Source: Nocardioides sp. (GTDB lineage Bacteria; Actinomycetota; Actinomycetes; Propionibacteriales; Nocardioidaceae). From it: DNA of 51,991 nucleotides. This document shows positions 16,091 through 23,695 of the stretch, one piece after another (within the stretch, counting starts at the first letter, position 1; each line of letters starts with the position of its first letter). A model generated the notes under the pieces. That model was not told where the DNA came from. It searched no databases and saw only the letters and a program-made list of their open reading frames with translations. Location: the NCBI RefSeq assembly GCF_030149505.1, contig NZ_JASBRN010000064.1:1-51991 (forward strand). The letters run 5' to 3'. The translations under genes were made by a program, and so were the position numbers.

Positions 16091-18364
16091 CTAGCCGGCC
16101 GCCTGCCGTGGGTCCTGCTCGAGGAGGTTGCCTTGCCGTTCCAGGAAGGCGGCGTCGCGCGCGGCGGCACCGTCCGGAAGCAGCGCCGCCTGCTCGACGT
16201 CGGGTCTGGTGGGTCGCGGGTCGACGCCGGGGGTGCCGAATCGTTGGGTGGTTAGGCCATAGCGCATGCGGTGGCGATCCCACGCGGCGACCGAGGCTCC
16301 GCGTTCGGCGGGGGATAGGTCCTTGAACCGCTGCTTGCGTTCGAGGCTGCGAGTGACGAGCTCGTCCGCCGGGACGGTGCGCAGCCAGGTCTGGTAGGTC
16401 TCGAGCTCGTCGATGCCGGCCCGGATGCGTCGTTCCGCGAGACGGGCCTTGAGCGCGGTTTGGTCGGTGATGGACATCTGGTCGAACTCGAGCCGCTTCG
16501 TCGCGGCGCGATCGGCGCGTGCGGCGGGAGAGAGGTTGTCCCACCACGCCTTCTCCCGAGCCTTGGCGGCCTTGATCGCCCGTGCCCGGCCCGCACTCCA
16601 GCTCGAAGTGGTGCCGGCGCGGTAGGCAGCTCGTTCAGCCTCGATCGTCTCCAGCTGACGGGCGTACGCTGCGGACGCGTCCTGCTCGACCTGGACTGAA
16701 CGGGGCCTGGTGGCCGCTTTCCACCGCCCGTGTTCGTCGACGCGCACCATCCCTGCCCTGCTCAGCGCGACCAGTGCAGCCTTGGCGGTGGATCTCTGTG
16801 ACTTCGAGGGCTCATCGGTGGGTGCCTCCACCAGTCCGGCCCTCACAACCAGGTCACCCAGGTCCATCGCGGTGGTGGCGGTCAGGAGCGTGCGCCAGAG
16901 GCTGTGGCTCGCCCTTGGTAGGAGGAGCCAGAGCCCGCGGGCGGCCGGGGGTGGGTCAAGAACAGGTGGGGGGATTTGCCGTCCCTCCCTGCTCGGAGCG
17001 GCGTTGATTTCGAACTCGTAGCTTGTGGAGTCCCGCTCGACGAGGGAGAGGCAGTCGGTGTGGAGGGTTCCGATCCGGCCATTGAGGCGGGCCAGGGCCG
17101 CGCGGATGGTCTTGCGGTCGCCCAGGCCGCAGTCGAGCTGCAGATCCCGCTCAGGGCAGGGGACGCGGAGGGTCCCTGCGCGCAGCGCCCGGTCCAGCAG
17201 CTGATGGCCCACCAGCAGCAGCGTTGCCCGCTGTCTGGCGGGCACGGTCCACATGAGGCGTTCGAGGTCCTGGCGGGCGGCCGCGACCGCGTCGACGACA
17301 TTGGCCGGGGGAGTCGCGACCGGTCGAGGCTTGGTGTCCGTGGTGGTGGTGAACGTTTCGGCAGTCCGGACGGACTCGTTCCACACGTAGGCGATCCACC
17401 ACGAGTAGCCCTGGTGCTTGGCCTTGGTCATCGCAGTCGGGTGCGACTCACGGATGATCCGCCACGCGGTCTCGGGGTTGCCGATCGCCCACACCAGTTC
17501 GCGGGTGCATGCCGCCTCGACCAGGGACCGGTCGACCGCGACCGCATGCCGGGTCTTGGTCGAGCCGGCCGCCCACGACCCTGGCGGGACCTCGCCGGTC
17601 AGCAGGTATTGCCGCCACTCGGCGCGCAGTTGGCGCTTCCACCGCTGCAGCGCCAGCGGGATCACCAATCGCGAACCGGTGTCCGGGGCGGCGTTCTGAT
17701 CGTTCTTTGGCTTGATCTTGACGCGGGGACGCAGCGGGGAGGGTGCCGGCCGACCCGGAAGGACCCGCTTCAGTCCACGCAATGCCTCGCGGAGATCTCC
17801 CTTGGGGCTGGTGACCGCGCCGTGGCGGTGTGGGGAGGAGAGGGGGCGTACGGCGTCGCGAAGGTCGAGCTCGTGGCGGGGAACCTTCACGTCGACCGCC
17901 AGGGCGATCAGGAAGTCGCTGACCTCGGCCGCCAACCCGGCCCGCGCAGCCGCCGGGGCGTAGTGGAAGTCGGGGTGCGCGAAGAAGAGGTGCCAGCGGC
18001 CCTTCGCGCCGCCCGAGGGACGTTCCAGCACCCAGCAGTCCCGCCGGCGCAGCCAGTCGGTGATCTCGGCGGCGAGGAAGTCGCCAAGCGGGCCGGGCAC
18101 GTCGACGTCGACGACGCCGGCGCCGTCGCGGAGGTGGCCGACCAAGGCGGCGACGCGGCCGCGGCCGACCAGCTCGAGCCCGTCAACCAGTGAGGGGACC
18201 ACGGCGCGGGGGACAGCCTGGTTGCCGGCGTCGATCGCGAGCCACTGGGACGCGTCGGGGTTGAACAGGTGCTCATCCAGCGCCAGCAGGGCCGGAGAGA
18301 CACGCCGACCTGCATCAAGGTGTGCGGCATCGCCACGCGACGCCGGTACAGTTACCGGCAACAA
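16091..18364 (-). CDS. Replication initiator/primase-like protein (Rep), about 757 residues
   Basis: Residues 84-89 (GVVDVDV) match the hDhD motif, and RWHLFF (123-128) the sxH motif, of archaeo-eukaryotic primase/prim-pol domains. LRDAVRPLSSPHRHG (about 155-175) resembles the segment of plasmid prim-pol Rep proteins that ends in a conserved Ser-x-His. A middle region (about residues 220-330) with WIAYVWNES may be the initiator part. The C-terminal 250 residues are Arg/Ala-rich with a winged-helix-like stretch and coiled coil. TTG 18364 is preferred because GGAGG lies 8 bases upstream. ATG 18463, 8 bases after the stop of a 71-codon ORF, would add 33 low-complexity residues. It probably initiates replication of the element; the family call is by motif only. 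Confidence 0.65.
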   Translation of the reverse strand: MLPVTVPASRGDAAHLDAGRRVSPALLALDEHLFNPDASQWLAIDAGNQAVPRAVVPSLVDGLELVGRGRVAALVGHLRDGAGVVDVDVPGPLGDFLAAEITDWLRRRDCWVLERPSGGAKGRWHLFFAHPDFHYAPAAARAGLAAEVSDFLIALAVDVKVPRHELDLRDAVRPLSSPHRHGAVTSPKGDLREALRGLKRVLPGRPAPSPLRPRVKIKPKNDQNAAPDTGSRLVIPLALQRWKRQLRAEWRQYLLTGEVPPGSWAAGSTKTRHAVAVDRSLVEAACTRELVWAIGNPETAWRIIRESHPTAMTKAKHQGYSWWIAYVWNESVRTAETFTTTTDTKPRPVATPPANVVDAVAAARQDLERLMWTVPARQRATLLLVGHQLLDRALRAGTLRVPCPERDLQLDCGLGDRKTIRAALARLNGRIGTLHTDCLSLVERDSTSYEFEINAAPSREGRQIPPPVLDPPPAARGLWLLLPRASHSLWRTLLTATTAMDLGDLVVRAGLVEAPTDEPSKSQRSTAKAALVALSRAGMVRVDEHGRWKAATRPRSVQVEQDASAAYARQLETIEAERAAYRAGTTSSWSAGRARAIKAAKAREKAWWDNLSPAARADRAATKRLEFDQMSITDQTALKARLAERRIRAGIDELETYQTWLRTVPADELVTRSLERKQRFKDLSPAERGASVAAWDRHRMRYGLTTQRFGTPGVDPRPTRPDVEQAALLPDGAAARDAAFLERQGNLLEQDPRQAAG

Positions 18365-18471
18365 CTGAGTTCCCTCCTTTCGGAGTCCCCCGGTCACCAG
18401 CGCCAACTGGTTCCCGGTCTCACCAAGACGGTCAGGTCCCGCGCCAACGGGGCCTTTCGTCATTTCTGGGC

Positions 18472-18687
18472 CTACGGGCCGTCTCGGACGCTGCCGGCCT
18501 CGACCACCGCCTTCCGTACTCGCAGGGGCAGGAAGCTCATCGACCGGGCGCTACGCACCTGGACCGCGGCCTGGAGTCGAAGGTCGTCACCTCGATGCGC
18601 AGAGGAGTGCTGAGCCGTGCGCGCGGCGACACGCCAGCGCGGGAATGAGTTCCGCGGCACGTGGGCCTGCTCTACAGTGGGCAGCAC
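18472..18687 (-). CDS. Small ORF in the rep leader, 71 codons
   Basis: GTG 18687 lies 4 bases after GAGGAGG, the best ribosome site in the region. That site is itself the 3' arm of a small hairpin (CCTC paired with GAGG), so it can be occluded. The product is basic and unrecognised. The frame ends 8 bases before an in-frame rep ATG (18463) and about 105 bases before the better-supported rep TTG (18364). The layout recalls leader peptides that couple to plasmid rep translation, such as tap/repA of IncFII plasmids; this is an analogy, not homology. Confidence 0.45.
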   Translation of the reverse strand: MLPTVEQAHVPRNSFPRWRVAARTAQHSSAHRGDDLRLQAAVQVRSARSMSFLPLRVRKAVVEAGSVRDGP

Positions 18688-18783
18688 AACACCTCCTCGT
18701 GAGGATCAGACTTTGCGAATCCGGGCGGCAACCCGGTGAAGCTTTCGACTAGGCCCCGCGGCAACGGGGCCGTTGTCGTTTTC
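18685..18783 (+). ncRNA. Candidate antisense (counter-transcript) RNA to the rep leader
   Basis: On the plus strand, a -10-like TACAGT (18673-18678) is followed by two hairpins with the same loop, CGGCAA. One has stem CCGGG/CCCGG (18721-18736); the other has stem GGCCCCG/CGGGGCC (18752-18771) and is followed by GTTGTCGTTTTC, which looks like an intrinsic terminator. A transcript of about 100 bases would cover, in antisense, the sequence upstream of the 71-codon ORF including its ribosome site. This matches the logic of plasmid copy-number control RNAs. The promoter is weak (no good -35), so the call is an inference. Confidence 0.45.
18752..18783 (+). terminator. Intrinsic terminator-like hairpin, plus strand
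   Basis: GGCCCCG (18752-18758) pairs with CGGGGCC (18765-18771) around the loop CGGCAA, followed by GTTGTCGTTTTC. The T-rich side is on the plus strand only, so it would end a plus-strand transcript running towards the ribbon-helix-helix gene. A second palindrome, TCAGGGCACTGCCCTGA, follows at once (18782-18798). Confidence 0.55.
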
Positions 18784-18803
18784 AGGGCACTGCCCTGACC
18801 CGA

Positions 18804-19223
18804 TCAACCGGTCATCCGCAGCTGCTCTCCGGCCTCAGCCGCCTGCTGCCAGGCGCGGATGGCCTTCTTCTTGACGCGGGGCTGGAAGGGGACTCCGAAG
18901 CGGTCGCACAGGATCTTGGCGACGAAGTCGCCAAGGCTGTTGCCGCGACGCTCGGCCTCGGAGATAAGGATGTCGGCGGCCGCGCGGGGAATCATCGCGC
19001 GGTACTTCACGCGCCCATCAGCAACCGGCAGGGGATCGGGATGGTCATTGACCTCGCCGATCGGCACCTCGGCCGTGACGTTGAAGTGGTCCGAGACGGC
19101 CCAGCCGATGTAGTCGCCGATGTAGCAGCCGAGCTTGGTGGCTTCTGCCTTCACGAACTCCGCTGCTTCGGGCGGCATGCTCGTGAAGATCGTGTGCCGA
19201 TCGCCCTTCGCTTTGCGTCCCAT
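18804..19223 (-). CDS. Tandem ribbon-helix-helix-like protein, 139 residues
   Basis: I start the gene at ATG 19223 (MGRKAKGDRH); the longer frame upstream is Cys/Ser-rich and not gene-like. The protein contains two similar units. The first is HTIFTSMPPEAAEFVKAEA followed by GCYIGDYIGWAVSDHF; the second is RVKYRAMIPRAAADILISEA followed by GNSLGDFVAKILCDRF. Each reads as a strand followed by two helices, as in Arc/MetJ-type DNA-binding domains, so this looks like an internally duplicated repressor. The 18-bp palindrome 62 bases upstream is a candidate target. It lies upstream of rep on the same strand and may control replication or transfer. Confidence 0.6.
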   Translation of the reverse strand: MGRKAKGDRHTIFTSMPPEAAEFVKAEATKLGCYIGDYIGWAVSDHFNVTAEVPIGEVNDHPDPLPVADGRVKYRAMIPRAAADILISEAERRGNSLGDFVAKILCDRFGVPFQPRVKKKAIRAWQQAAEAGEQLRMTG

Positions 19224-19284
19224 GCGAGATATCCAACCGTGGTCTGAGCGGTTCACCCCGCAACCTCGCGTGGACGGCGTGTTG

Positions 19285-19302
19285 CAAATTTCGCGAAATT
19301 TG
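19285..19302. promoter_or_regulatory. Perfect 18-bp palindrome, candidate operator
   Basis: CAAATTTCGCGAAATTTG is a perfect 18-base palindrome, strikingly AT-rich against its surroundings. It stands 62 bases upstream of the tandem ribbon-helix-helix gene, within its probable promoter. It is a natural binding site for that protein or another dimeric repressor. I see nothing else definite in the 19224-19442 gap except a TGTCCGATCTGG core on the minus strand near 19392. Confidence 0.6.
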
Positions 19303-19442
19303 AGGGCGCCGGCAGAGCTAGAGCGAAGGTGAATCGCCGGGCTTGGCCTGGGCATCCAGTCACAACCACTACAGCAACAGCAGTCCCACCAGATCGGACA
19401 GCACTTCCCGAGAAGATCCAGCCTCATCCGCAAGCGGCTCCT

Positions 19443-19823
19443 CTAGCGGCCCTTGGCGCGTGCGGGAGTGGGGCGACCGGTGACGTAGTCGATCCAGATC
19501 TTGCCGACCTCTTCAGCGCGCTCGATATTCGTGCTCCAGAGAACCGCCCGCCCACGCCCGCCAGGTCGGCGCTCGTCGGGAGGCACGTCGGCGACGACGA
19601 GTTCAAGGTCTTCGAGGATCGCGAGGTGTTTGCGAACCTGGCTGACGACGGTGCCGGTAGCTTCGGCTAGCTCGCGCACGCCAAGTGGGCGTTCAGCCAG
19701 TTGCCGGAGGATCTCGGTGCGGACGCTGTGCCCGATCGCGTCAATGATGACCTTCACCTCCGTCGGCATGTCGGGCGGTGCGGGCAGCGACGGCATGGAG
19801 CGCATTGTGCCCGACACTCCCAT
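19443..19823 (-). CDS. ArsR-like winged-helix regulator, 126 residues
   Basis: Residues 22-90 form an ArsR-type winged helix: VIIDAIGHSVRTEILRQLAERPLGVRELAEATGTVVSQVRKHLAILEDL in pieces, with a wing containing GGRGRAVLW. No metal-binding CxC motif is visible, so it need not sense metals. Starts at 19823, 19805 or 19796 are all possible; GGGAG upstream favours 19805. It is transcribed away from the Tad pilus operon, and the shared upstream region contains GTGTTACAC-type inverted repeats. It could therefore control itself and perhaps the pilus genes. Confidence 0.7.
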   Translation of the reverse strand: MGVSGTMRSMPSLPAPPDMPTEVKVIIDAIGHSVRTEILRQLAERPLGVRELAEATGTVVSQVRKHLAILEDLELVVADVPPDERRPGGRGRAVLWSTNIERAEEVGKIWIDYVTGRPTPARAKGR

Positions 19824-19835
19824 TCTGAAAGGGTC

Positions 19836-19870
19836 GTGTTACACGTCTGTTTGTGTGATGATGACCGTAC
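19836..19870. promoter_or_regulatory. Divergent promoter/operator candidate between the ArsR-like gene and the pilus leader
   Basis: GTGTTACAC (19836-19844) is a 9-base palindrome. ACAC (19841) and GTGT (19853) form a further inverted pair across GTCTGTTT. The stretch is less GC-rich than its surroundings and starts 13 bases upstream of the ArsR-like ATG. An operator for that regulator is the simplest reading. Confidence 0.35.
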
Positions 19871-19940
19871 CTCACAGTTCGGCTCGGTTGTGGGACCCAC
19901 GGGAACCAGCGGAACGTCGGACTTGACGAGAGGACGGAGA

Positions 19941-20006
19941 ATGGTGGCCTCCGGCTCGGGCCGGAGGCGGAAAGGGCGCTTGTCTTGGGAATGCGTCAGC
20001 TGTTGA
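19941..20006 (+). CDS. Possible 21-codon leader ORF with internal hairpin
   Basis: ATG 19941 follows GAGAGGACGGAGA and opens a 21-codon basic frame ending in TGA 20004-20006. A 9-bp hairpin (GCCTCCGGC with GCCGGAGGC, 19947-19968) begins just after the start codon. The stop overlaps ATG 20006 (TGATG) of a 125-codon frame ending at 20383, which again overlaps the lipoprotein start (TGATG). The chain suggests coupling, but the 125-codon frame is Cys/Arg-rich, looks non-coding and contains leader element copy C, so I do not list it as a gene. Confidence 0.3.
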   Translation: MVASGSGRRRKGRLSWECVSC

Positions 20007-20190
20007 TGGCACCGGGGGTGGCGGCACCCGCGGTGCCTACTGATGTGTTGAGCATGGGCGGCGTGGCGTCGAGGCGCGGCGGTTGCCGACCGCAGTGCCC
20101 GTCACGTGGCTCAGGCTGTCAATCGCCTCTGAGGGTGCGCTCTGCGGCCTCATCGACGCCGGCCCGCGCGGCATGGGTCGCAGATTGTTT

Positions 20191-20235
20191 CCGGGCCGGT
20201 GTCCGATCTCGCGTCTCGACGGTTGCCTTCTGTGG
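20191..20235 (+). promoter_or_regulatory. Leader element copy C (divergent)
   Basis: TGTCCGATCTCGCG (from 20200) is followed by GACGGTTGCCTTCTGTG and a GTG codon at 20234. Loop and tail clearly match the other copies, but the stem is weak. The GTG opens a short frame ending TAATG at 20294-20298, which leads on through another short frame to the lipoprotein ATG at 20383. It is the only family member upstream of the Tad pilus operon. Confidence 0.5.
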
Positions 20236-20382
20236 TGAGAGGGCAAACCAGCAGAGAAGAGACACCGTGGACCTGGCTATCGAGCGGACCGACGTAATGG
20301 GCCGCTCACCCGACCGTCTTGTCATCAGGGCGGCCTACCCTCGGGCTGGCAGACAGTCGCATACTCGGGAGGTTTGGTGCTG

Positions 20383-21012
20383 ATGCGCCGTTTTCATCGC
20401 AACACCGTCGCGGCCGTGGCGGCCGCCGTGCTCATGCTCGGCGCAGCAGCATGCGGGGGAGAGGACGACCCGAAGGGCGGCGACGGGAACAGCCCGTCAC
20501 CGACCACCAGCACCGCGCCCACGGAGGACGCCTCGGAGGCGTCGGACGAGTGGAAGAGCAAGTACACCAAGGCCCAGCTGACGTCCTACGAGGACGCCTT
20601 GGCCCGATGGAACGAGTACGAGCAGCGCTCGGCGCCGCTCTGGGCGCGGGGTAAGGCCACCGAGGCCGCGGCCAAGCTGTTCAAGAGCTACTTCCCCTCA
20701 CCGTTCTGGCAGAGCCAGTACCGCCGCCTCGCCTCCTACGAGCAGGTTGACGTGAAGATCGAAGGGACGCCAGGCATCTACTGGTCCAAGGCCAAGAGCA
20801 TCAGCGACAACGGCCTCAGCGTCGAAATCCAACAGTGCGTGGACAACACCCAGATCAAGGTCACCCAGCGGGGCAAGCCAGCCAAGCCGGTCCGCGCTCA
20901 ACAGAAGCCAAACCTAAGGATCATCAGCCTCTCGAAGCCGGAGGGGCACGACTGGCTCATCTACGGCATCAAGGACGCATCAAGCGGGAAGCCGAAGCCA
21001 TGCGAGCCCTGA
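20383..21012 (+). CDS. Predicted lipoprotein at the head of the Tad pilus operon, 209 residues
   Basis: ATG 20383 follows GGGAGG at 9 bases. The N-terminus MRRFHRNTVAAVAAAVLML ends in GAAAC, a lipobox, so the mature protein should be lipid-anchored at residue 21. A Ser/Thr/Pro/Asp linker (to about residue 55) is followed by a folded domain with WKSKYTKAQLTSYEDALARW and FKSYFPSPFWQS, resembling NTF2-like accessory domains. I do not recognise a specific family. The gene overlaps the next one by 13 bases and is probably part of the pilus export apparatus or its envelope anchor. Confidence 0.65.
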   Translation: MRRFHRNTVAAVAAAVLMLGAAACGGEDDPKGGDGNSPSPTTSTAPTEDASEASDEWKSKYTKAQLTSYEDALARWNEYEQRSAPLWARGKATEAAAKLFKSYFPSPFWQSQYRRLASYEQVDVKIEGTPGIYWSKAKSISDNGLSVEIQQCVDNTQIKVTQRGKPAKPVRAQQKPNLRIISLSKPEGHDWLIYGIKDASSGKPKPCEP

Positions 21013-21971
21013 GAGCAGTCGTCCTGATGTGCGGACTCGTGTTGAGCAGTCTGCTCGTACCGAGTGGCGCCGCACATGCTGACGGCGGCGCGCCCAGCTG
21101 TCCCGCCGGTGAAACGCCGCAGCAGATTCCCGGTGGCTGGATCTGTGTCGTCGTGGTGAATCCGGGCACGCCCGGCGGCTCAGATAACGGGGGCAATACC
21201 GGCGGGTCCGGGTCGACCGGCGGCACTCCGGCGGTGTGTAACGACATCTACACCGGCGAGGAGGTGCCGTGCACGGACCCGAACGCTGGCGCGTGGTTCC
21301 CGGGCGCGATGAACGGGGCAGGCTGCAACGCCTTCATGCTTTCTCCTCAGCCGCCGGCCGGAGACCCGATGTGGGAGGGCCATGATCCTTCCGAGGGCTC
21401 GGTGTGGGGATGCGACACCGACTTCGCCAACAACGGCAACACGTTCTTTGTCCCGAATGGGGAGGGCCCGACGGTCGTCGACCCGGCGGTGTTGGCTCAA
21501 CGGGCGCTGGGGCGAATGAAGTTGGTGTCGGCCGACGCCCAGATCGCTCCGGGGCCGGACTTCCACACCTACATCAACATCGATAACTGGCTGTGGCTGC
21601 CGGCCGGACAGTGGGAAACGCTGAGCCTGTCGGTGGCTGCTGGGCCGACGCGAGTGACGGTCACCGCGGCTCCGACGCGGGTGGACTGGAACATGGGCAA
21701 CGGCGAGACGAAGCAGTGCACCGACGCGGGTCGGGAGTGGAAGAAGGGCATGGGTGACGCTGCGACGACCACGTGCAGTTACGCCTACACGTCGCTGAAG
21801 GACCCGGCCGGAGACAAGCACACCGTGTCCGCGCAACTCGTCTACTCCGTCACCTGGACCTGCTCCGGCACTTGCCTGACGCCCTCGGGTGACCTCGGCG
21901 AAATCACGGCCCCCGCGGGCGACACGACAACTATTGAGGTGCGGCAGCGCCAGACGGTGGTGACCCATTGA
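21000..21971 (+). CDS. Secreted protein of the pilus operon, 323 residues
   Basis: ATG 21000 lies inside the end of the lipoprotein gene. The N-terminus (MRALRAVVLMCGLVLSSLLV, then PSGAAHADGG) is a signal peptide with probable cleavage after AHA. A Gly/Ser/Asn-rich linker and several Cys residues (CP, CVVVV, CND, CTD) suggest an extracytoplasmic, disulphide-bonded protein. The second half has TRVTVTAAPTRVDWNMGNGE, CTDAGREW and TCSYAYTS, a beta-sandwich pattern reminiscent of PKD/Ig-like domains. Similar exported proteins sit beside Tad genes in other actinobacteria. Its role could be as a pilus assembly or adhesion component. Confidence 0.65.
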   Translation: MRALRAVVLMCGLVLSSLLVPSGAAHADGGAPSCPAGETPQQIPGGWICVVVVNPGTPGGSDNGGNTGGSGSTGGTPAVCNDIYTGEEVPCTDPNAGAWFPGAMNGAGCNAFMLSPQPPAGDPMWEGHDPSEGSVWGCDTDFANNGNTFFVPNGEGPTVVDPAVLAQRALGRMKLVSADAQIAPGPDFHTYINIDNWLWLPAGQWETLSLSVAAGPTRVTVTAAPTRVDWNMGNGETKQCTDAGREWKKGMGDAATTTCSYAYTSLKDPAGDKHTVSAQLVYSVTWTCSGTCLTPSGDLGEITAPAGDTTTIEVRQRQTVVTH

Positions 21972-22657
21972 GCACGACGACCAGTCCCCAGCGCACCAAC
22001 AACGGCCAGTACGGCCTCGACCTCCGCTCCACGCTCGGCCAGGTAGGCCAGAAGGCACCGCGGCGTCTGGGGTCCTGGGCGGCCGCAATCCTCTTCGTCG
22101 TCCTAGTCGTGATCGGCCTGCTGGCACTGTTCCAGGCCCAAGGTGACAGGGTCGAAGTCCTCGAGGTCACCAAGCCAGTTCCGGCGGGCCAGGTGATCAA
22201 GGCCGGCGACGTCCACGCAATCCAAGTTGCCGGCGTGCCCGGAGCCATCAAGGCCTCCGACGTCGACACCGTGGTTGGGCAGCGGGCCGCCTCCGGCCTG
22301 GTCGAGGGTCAGATCCTCACTCCTGAGGCGGTGACCGGCGACCCGCTCCCGGGCGACGGCGAGCGGCTAGTCGCCCTCCAGCTTCCGCCGGGTCGGGTGC
22401 CGGGCGGTCTCGCTGCCGGGGATGTAGTGAACGTTCTCGCCGTGCCACAGGAGGGCGCCGCGGCCTCCACGAACCAGCTGCAGGAGCCGCAGGTGCTGGC
22501 CGAGGGTGCGCGGGTGCAGTCCGTGGGCAGCACCGCCGAGGGCAACAAGGTCGTGACCGTGCTCGTCAAGGACGCAGTGTCCGATCCGGTCGCCGCATAC
22601 TCCGCCGCCGGCCAGGTGACGATCGTCCAGGCGCCGCTTGCGGCGGCCGAGGAGTGA
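21968..22657 (+). CDS. CpaB/RcpC-like SAF-domain pilus assembly protein, 229 residues
   Basis: The start is TTG 21968, overlapping the preceding TGA. After a 35-residue cytoplasmic part there is one membrane helix (AAILFVVLVVIGLLALF). Then comes a SAF domain: VTKPVPAGQVIKAGDVHAIQV ... GQRAASGLVEGQILTPEAV, in pieces. This is the layout of CpaB/RcpC proteins, which help assemble Flp/Tad pili across the envelope. Position, directly before CpaE- and CpaF-like genes, supports this. Confidence 0.8.
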   Translation: MSTTTSPQRTNNGQYGLDLRSTLGQVGQKAPRRLGSWAAAILFVVLVVIGLLALFQAQGDRVEVLEVTKPVPAGQVIKAGDVHAIQVAGVPGAIKASDVDTVVGQRAASGLVEGQILTPEAVTGDPLPGDGERLVALQLPPGRVPGGLAAGDVVNVLAVPQEGAAASTNQLQEPQVLAEGARVQSVGSTAEGNKVVTVLVKDAVSDPVAAYSAAGQVTIVQAPLAAAEE

Positions 22658-22663
22658 GCCCGG

Positions 22664-23695
22664 ATGCTGTTCGCTGTTTGCGCTGACCGAGGCGCTCCGG
22701 GATCTTCCACGGTGGCCCGCGTCCTGGCGTCCGCGCGTGGCCTGCCTGCTGTAGTGGTCGGCGCCGACGCCTACGGCGACGACATGGCGTTAAGGGTGCT
22801 CCCTGATGGAAAGCACCCGATGCCGGAGACGCCGACCGTGCTCGGGATCGGGGCGGGGAAGTCAGCCGAGCGGCCACAACCCACCGGGCCAATAGGTCTC
22901 GCTGAGCAGGGCTCGAGGCCGAGGTACGAGGACCTGTGGCGCGAAGGTTCGCACGAGCTTTCGCCGTTCGTTCGGGTAGTGCCGGGATTCCAGACTGCCG
23001 AACAGGGTGCCTCTGCGTCGTGGCAGGTGCTGGCCGCTGCGCTCGAGGCGCAGAACGGTGCGGTGTTCGCCGATCTGGGTCGAATTCACACCGGCTCCCC
23101 GTCCATGCCGATCGCGGCTGCGGCCGACGCAATCATTCCCGTCTGCCGGGGCGACCAGATCTCGGTGCAGACGATGGTCGCCCGCCTGGAGCTACTGGTG
23201 TCCGCGATCGCCGAGCGCAACCGTCGCCCACCCGTCGTGGTGCCGGTCGTGATCGCGGACCGCAGGCACGGCGACGCGATCGCCCAAGCGGTCGCGAAGA
23301 TCCTCAGCGACTCAGCCGTCGCAGCGGCGGTACGTGGCGTGGCGTGGCTGGCCTGGGACCCGGCCGGCGTGGCCGACCTGGACAACGGTCGCGACCCGTG
23401 GGAGAAGCCGCTACGAAAGTCCGCGTTGATGCGGTCGGCCCGCAAGGCGATGTGGCACCTGGGCCTTGCAACTGGGCTGGATCACGAAGAGCCGAACGTC
23501 AAGCCCGCTGGGGGCAAGGGCAAGCGGGCGCGGACAACTGCCTCGCCGGGTGAGCAGCTGCGTACCAACCACGCCGCCGAGCTCCCGCAGGCGGCAGCGC
23601 CGGCTCCGCCGCTCCAGCCAGGGTGGCCTCGTCAGGTTGCAAGCGGTGAGTCGAGCCCGTCGCATGTGTCGTCGATCGAGGAGAGCCACCGATGA
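22664..23695 (+). CDS. CpaE-like MinD-fold protein with degenerate P-loop, 343 residues
   Basis: The order in the operon and the fold pattern (LFAVCADRGAPGSSTVARVLA, GAVFADLGRIHTG, ADAIIPVCRGDQISV) indicate a MinD/ParA-like protein in the CpaE position, which localises the Tad machine. The P-loop reads RGAPGSST: the catalytic Lys of Walker A is replaced by Ser and the deviant Lys is absent. ATP hydrolysis is therefore unlikely. The last 75 residues are basic and disordered. It overlaps the CpaF-like gene by ATGA. Confidence 0.7.
   Translation: MLFAVCADRGAPGSSTVARVLASARGLPAVVVGADAYGDDMALRVLPDGKHPMPETPTVLGIGAGKSAERPQPTGPIGLAEQGSRPRYEDLWREGSHELSPFVRVVPGFQTAEQGASASWQVLAAALEAQNGAVFADLGRIHTGSPSMPIAAAADAIIPVCRGDQISVQTMVARLELLVSAIAERNRRPPVVVPVVIADRRHGDAIAQAVAKILSDSAVAAAVRGVAWLAWDPAGVADLDNGRDPWEKPLRKSALMRSARKAMWHLGLATGLDHEEPNVKPAGGKGKRARTTASPGEQLRTNHAAELPQAAAPAPPLQPGWPRQVASGESSPSHVSSIEESHR

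Noticed and set aside
16976..18193. 405-codon plus-strand open frame opposite rep
   Set aside because: The rep frame carries primase motifs and a good ribosome site; the plus-strand frame is compositionally typical of an antisense shadow.
19224..19433. Extended N-terminus of the tandem ribbon-helix-helix gene, upstream of ATG 19223
   Set aside because: The added residues are Cys/Ser/Trp-rich without homology to the repeat units, and the 18-bp palindrome falls inside it, so the shorter start is more likely.
20006..20383. 125-codon frame coupled by TGATG at both ends upstream of the lipoprotein
   Set aside because: Coupling is suggestive, but composition is Cys/Arg-rich with poor codon bias and it contains leader element copy C; left as unproven.
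22576..22590. TGTCCGATCCGG core inside the CpaB-like gene
   Set aside because: It encodes conserved-looking protein sequence, has no hairpin or GGTTGCTTCTC tail and is not at a start codon; treated as chance.
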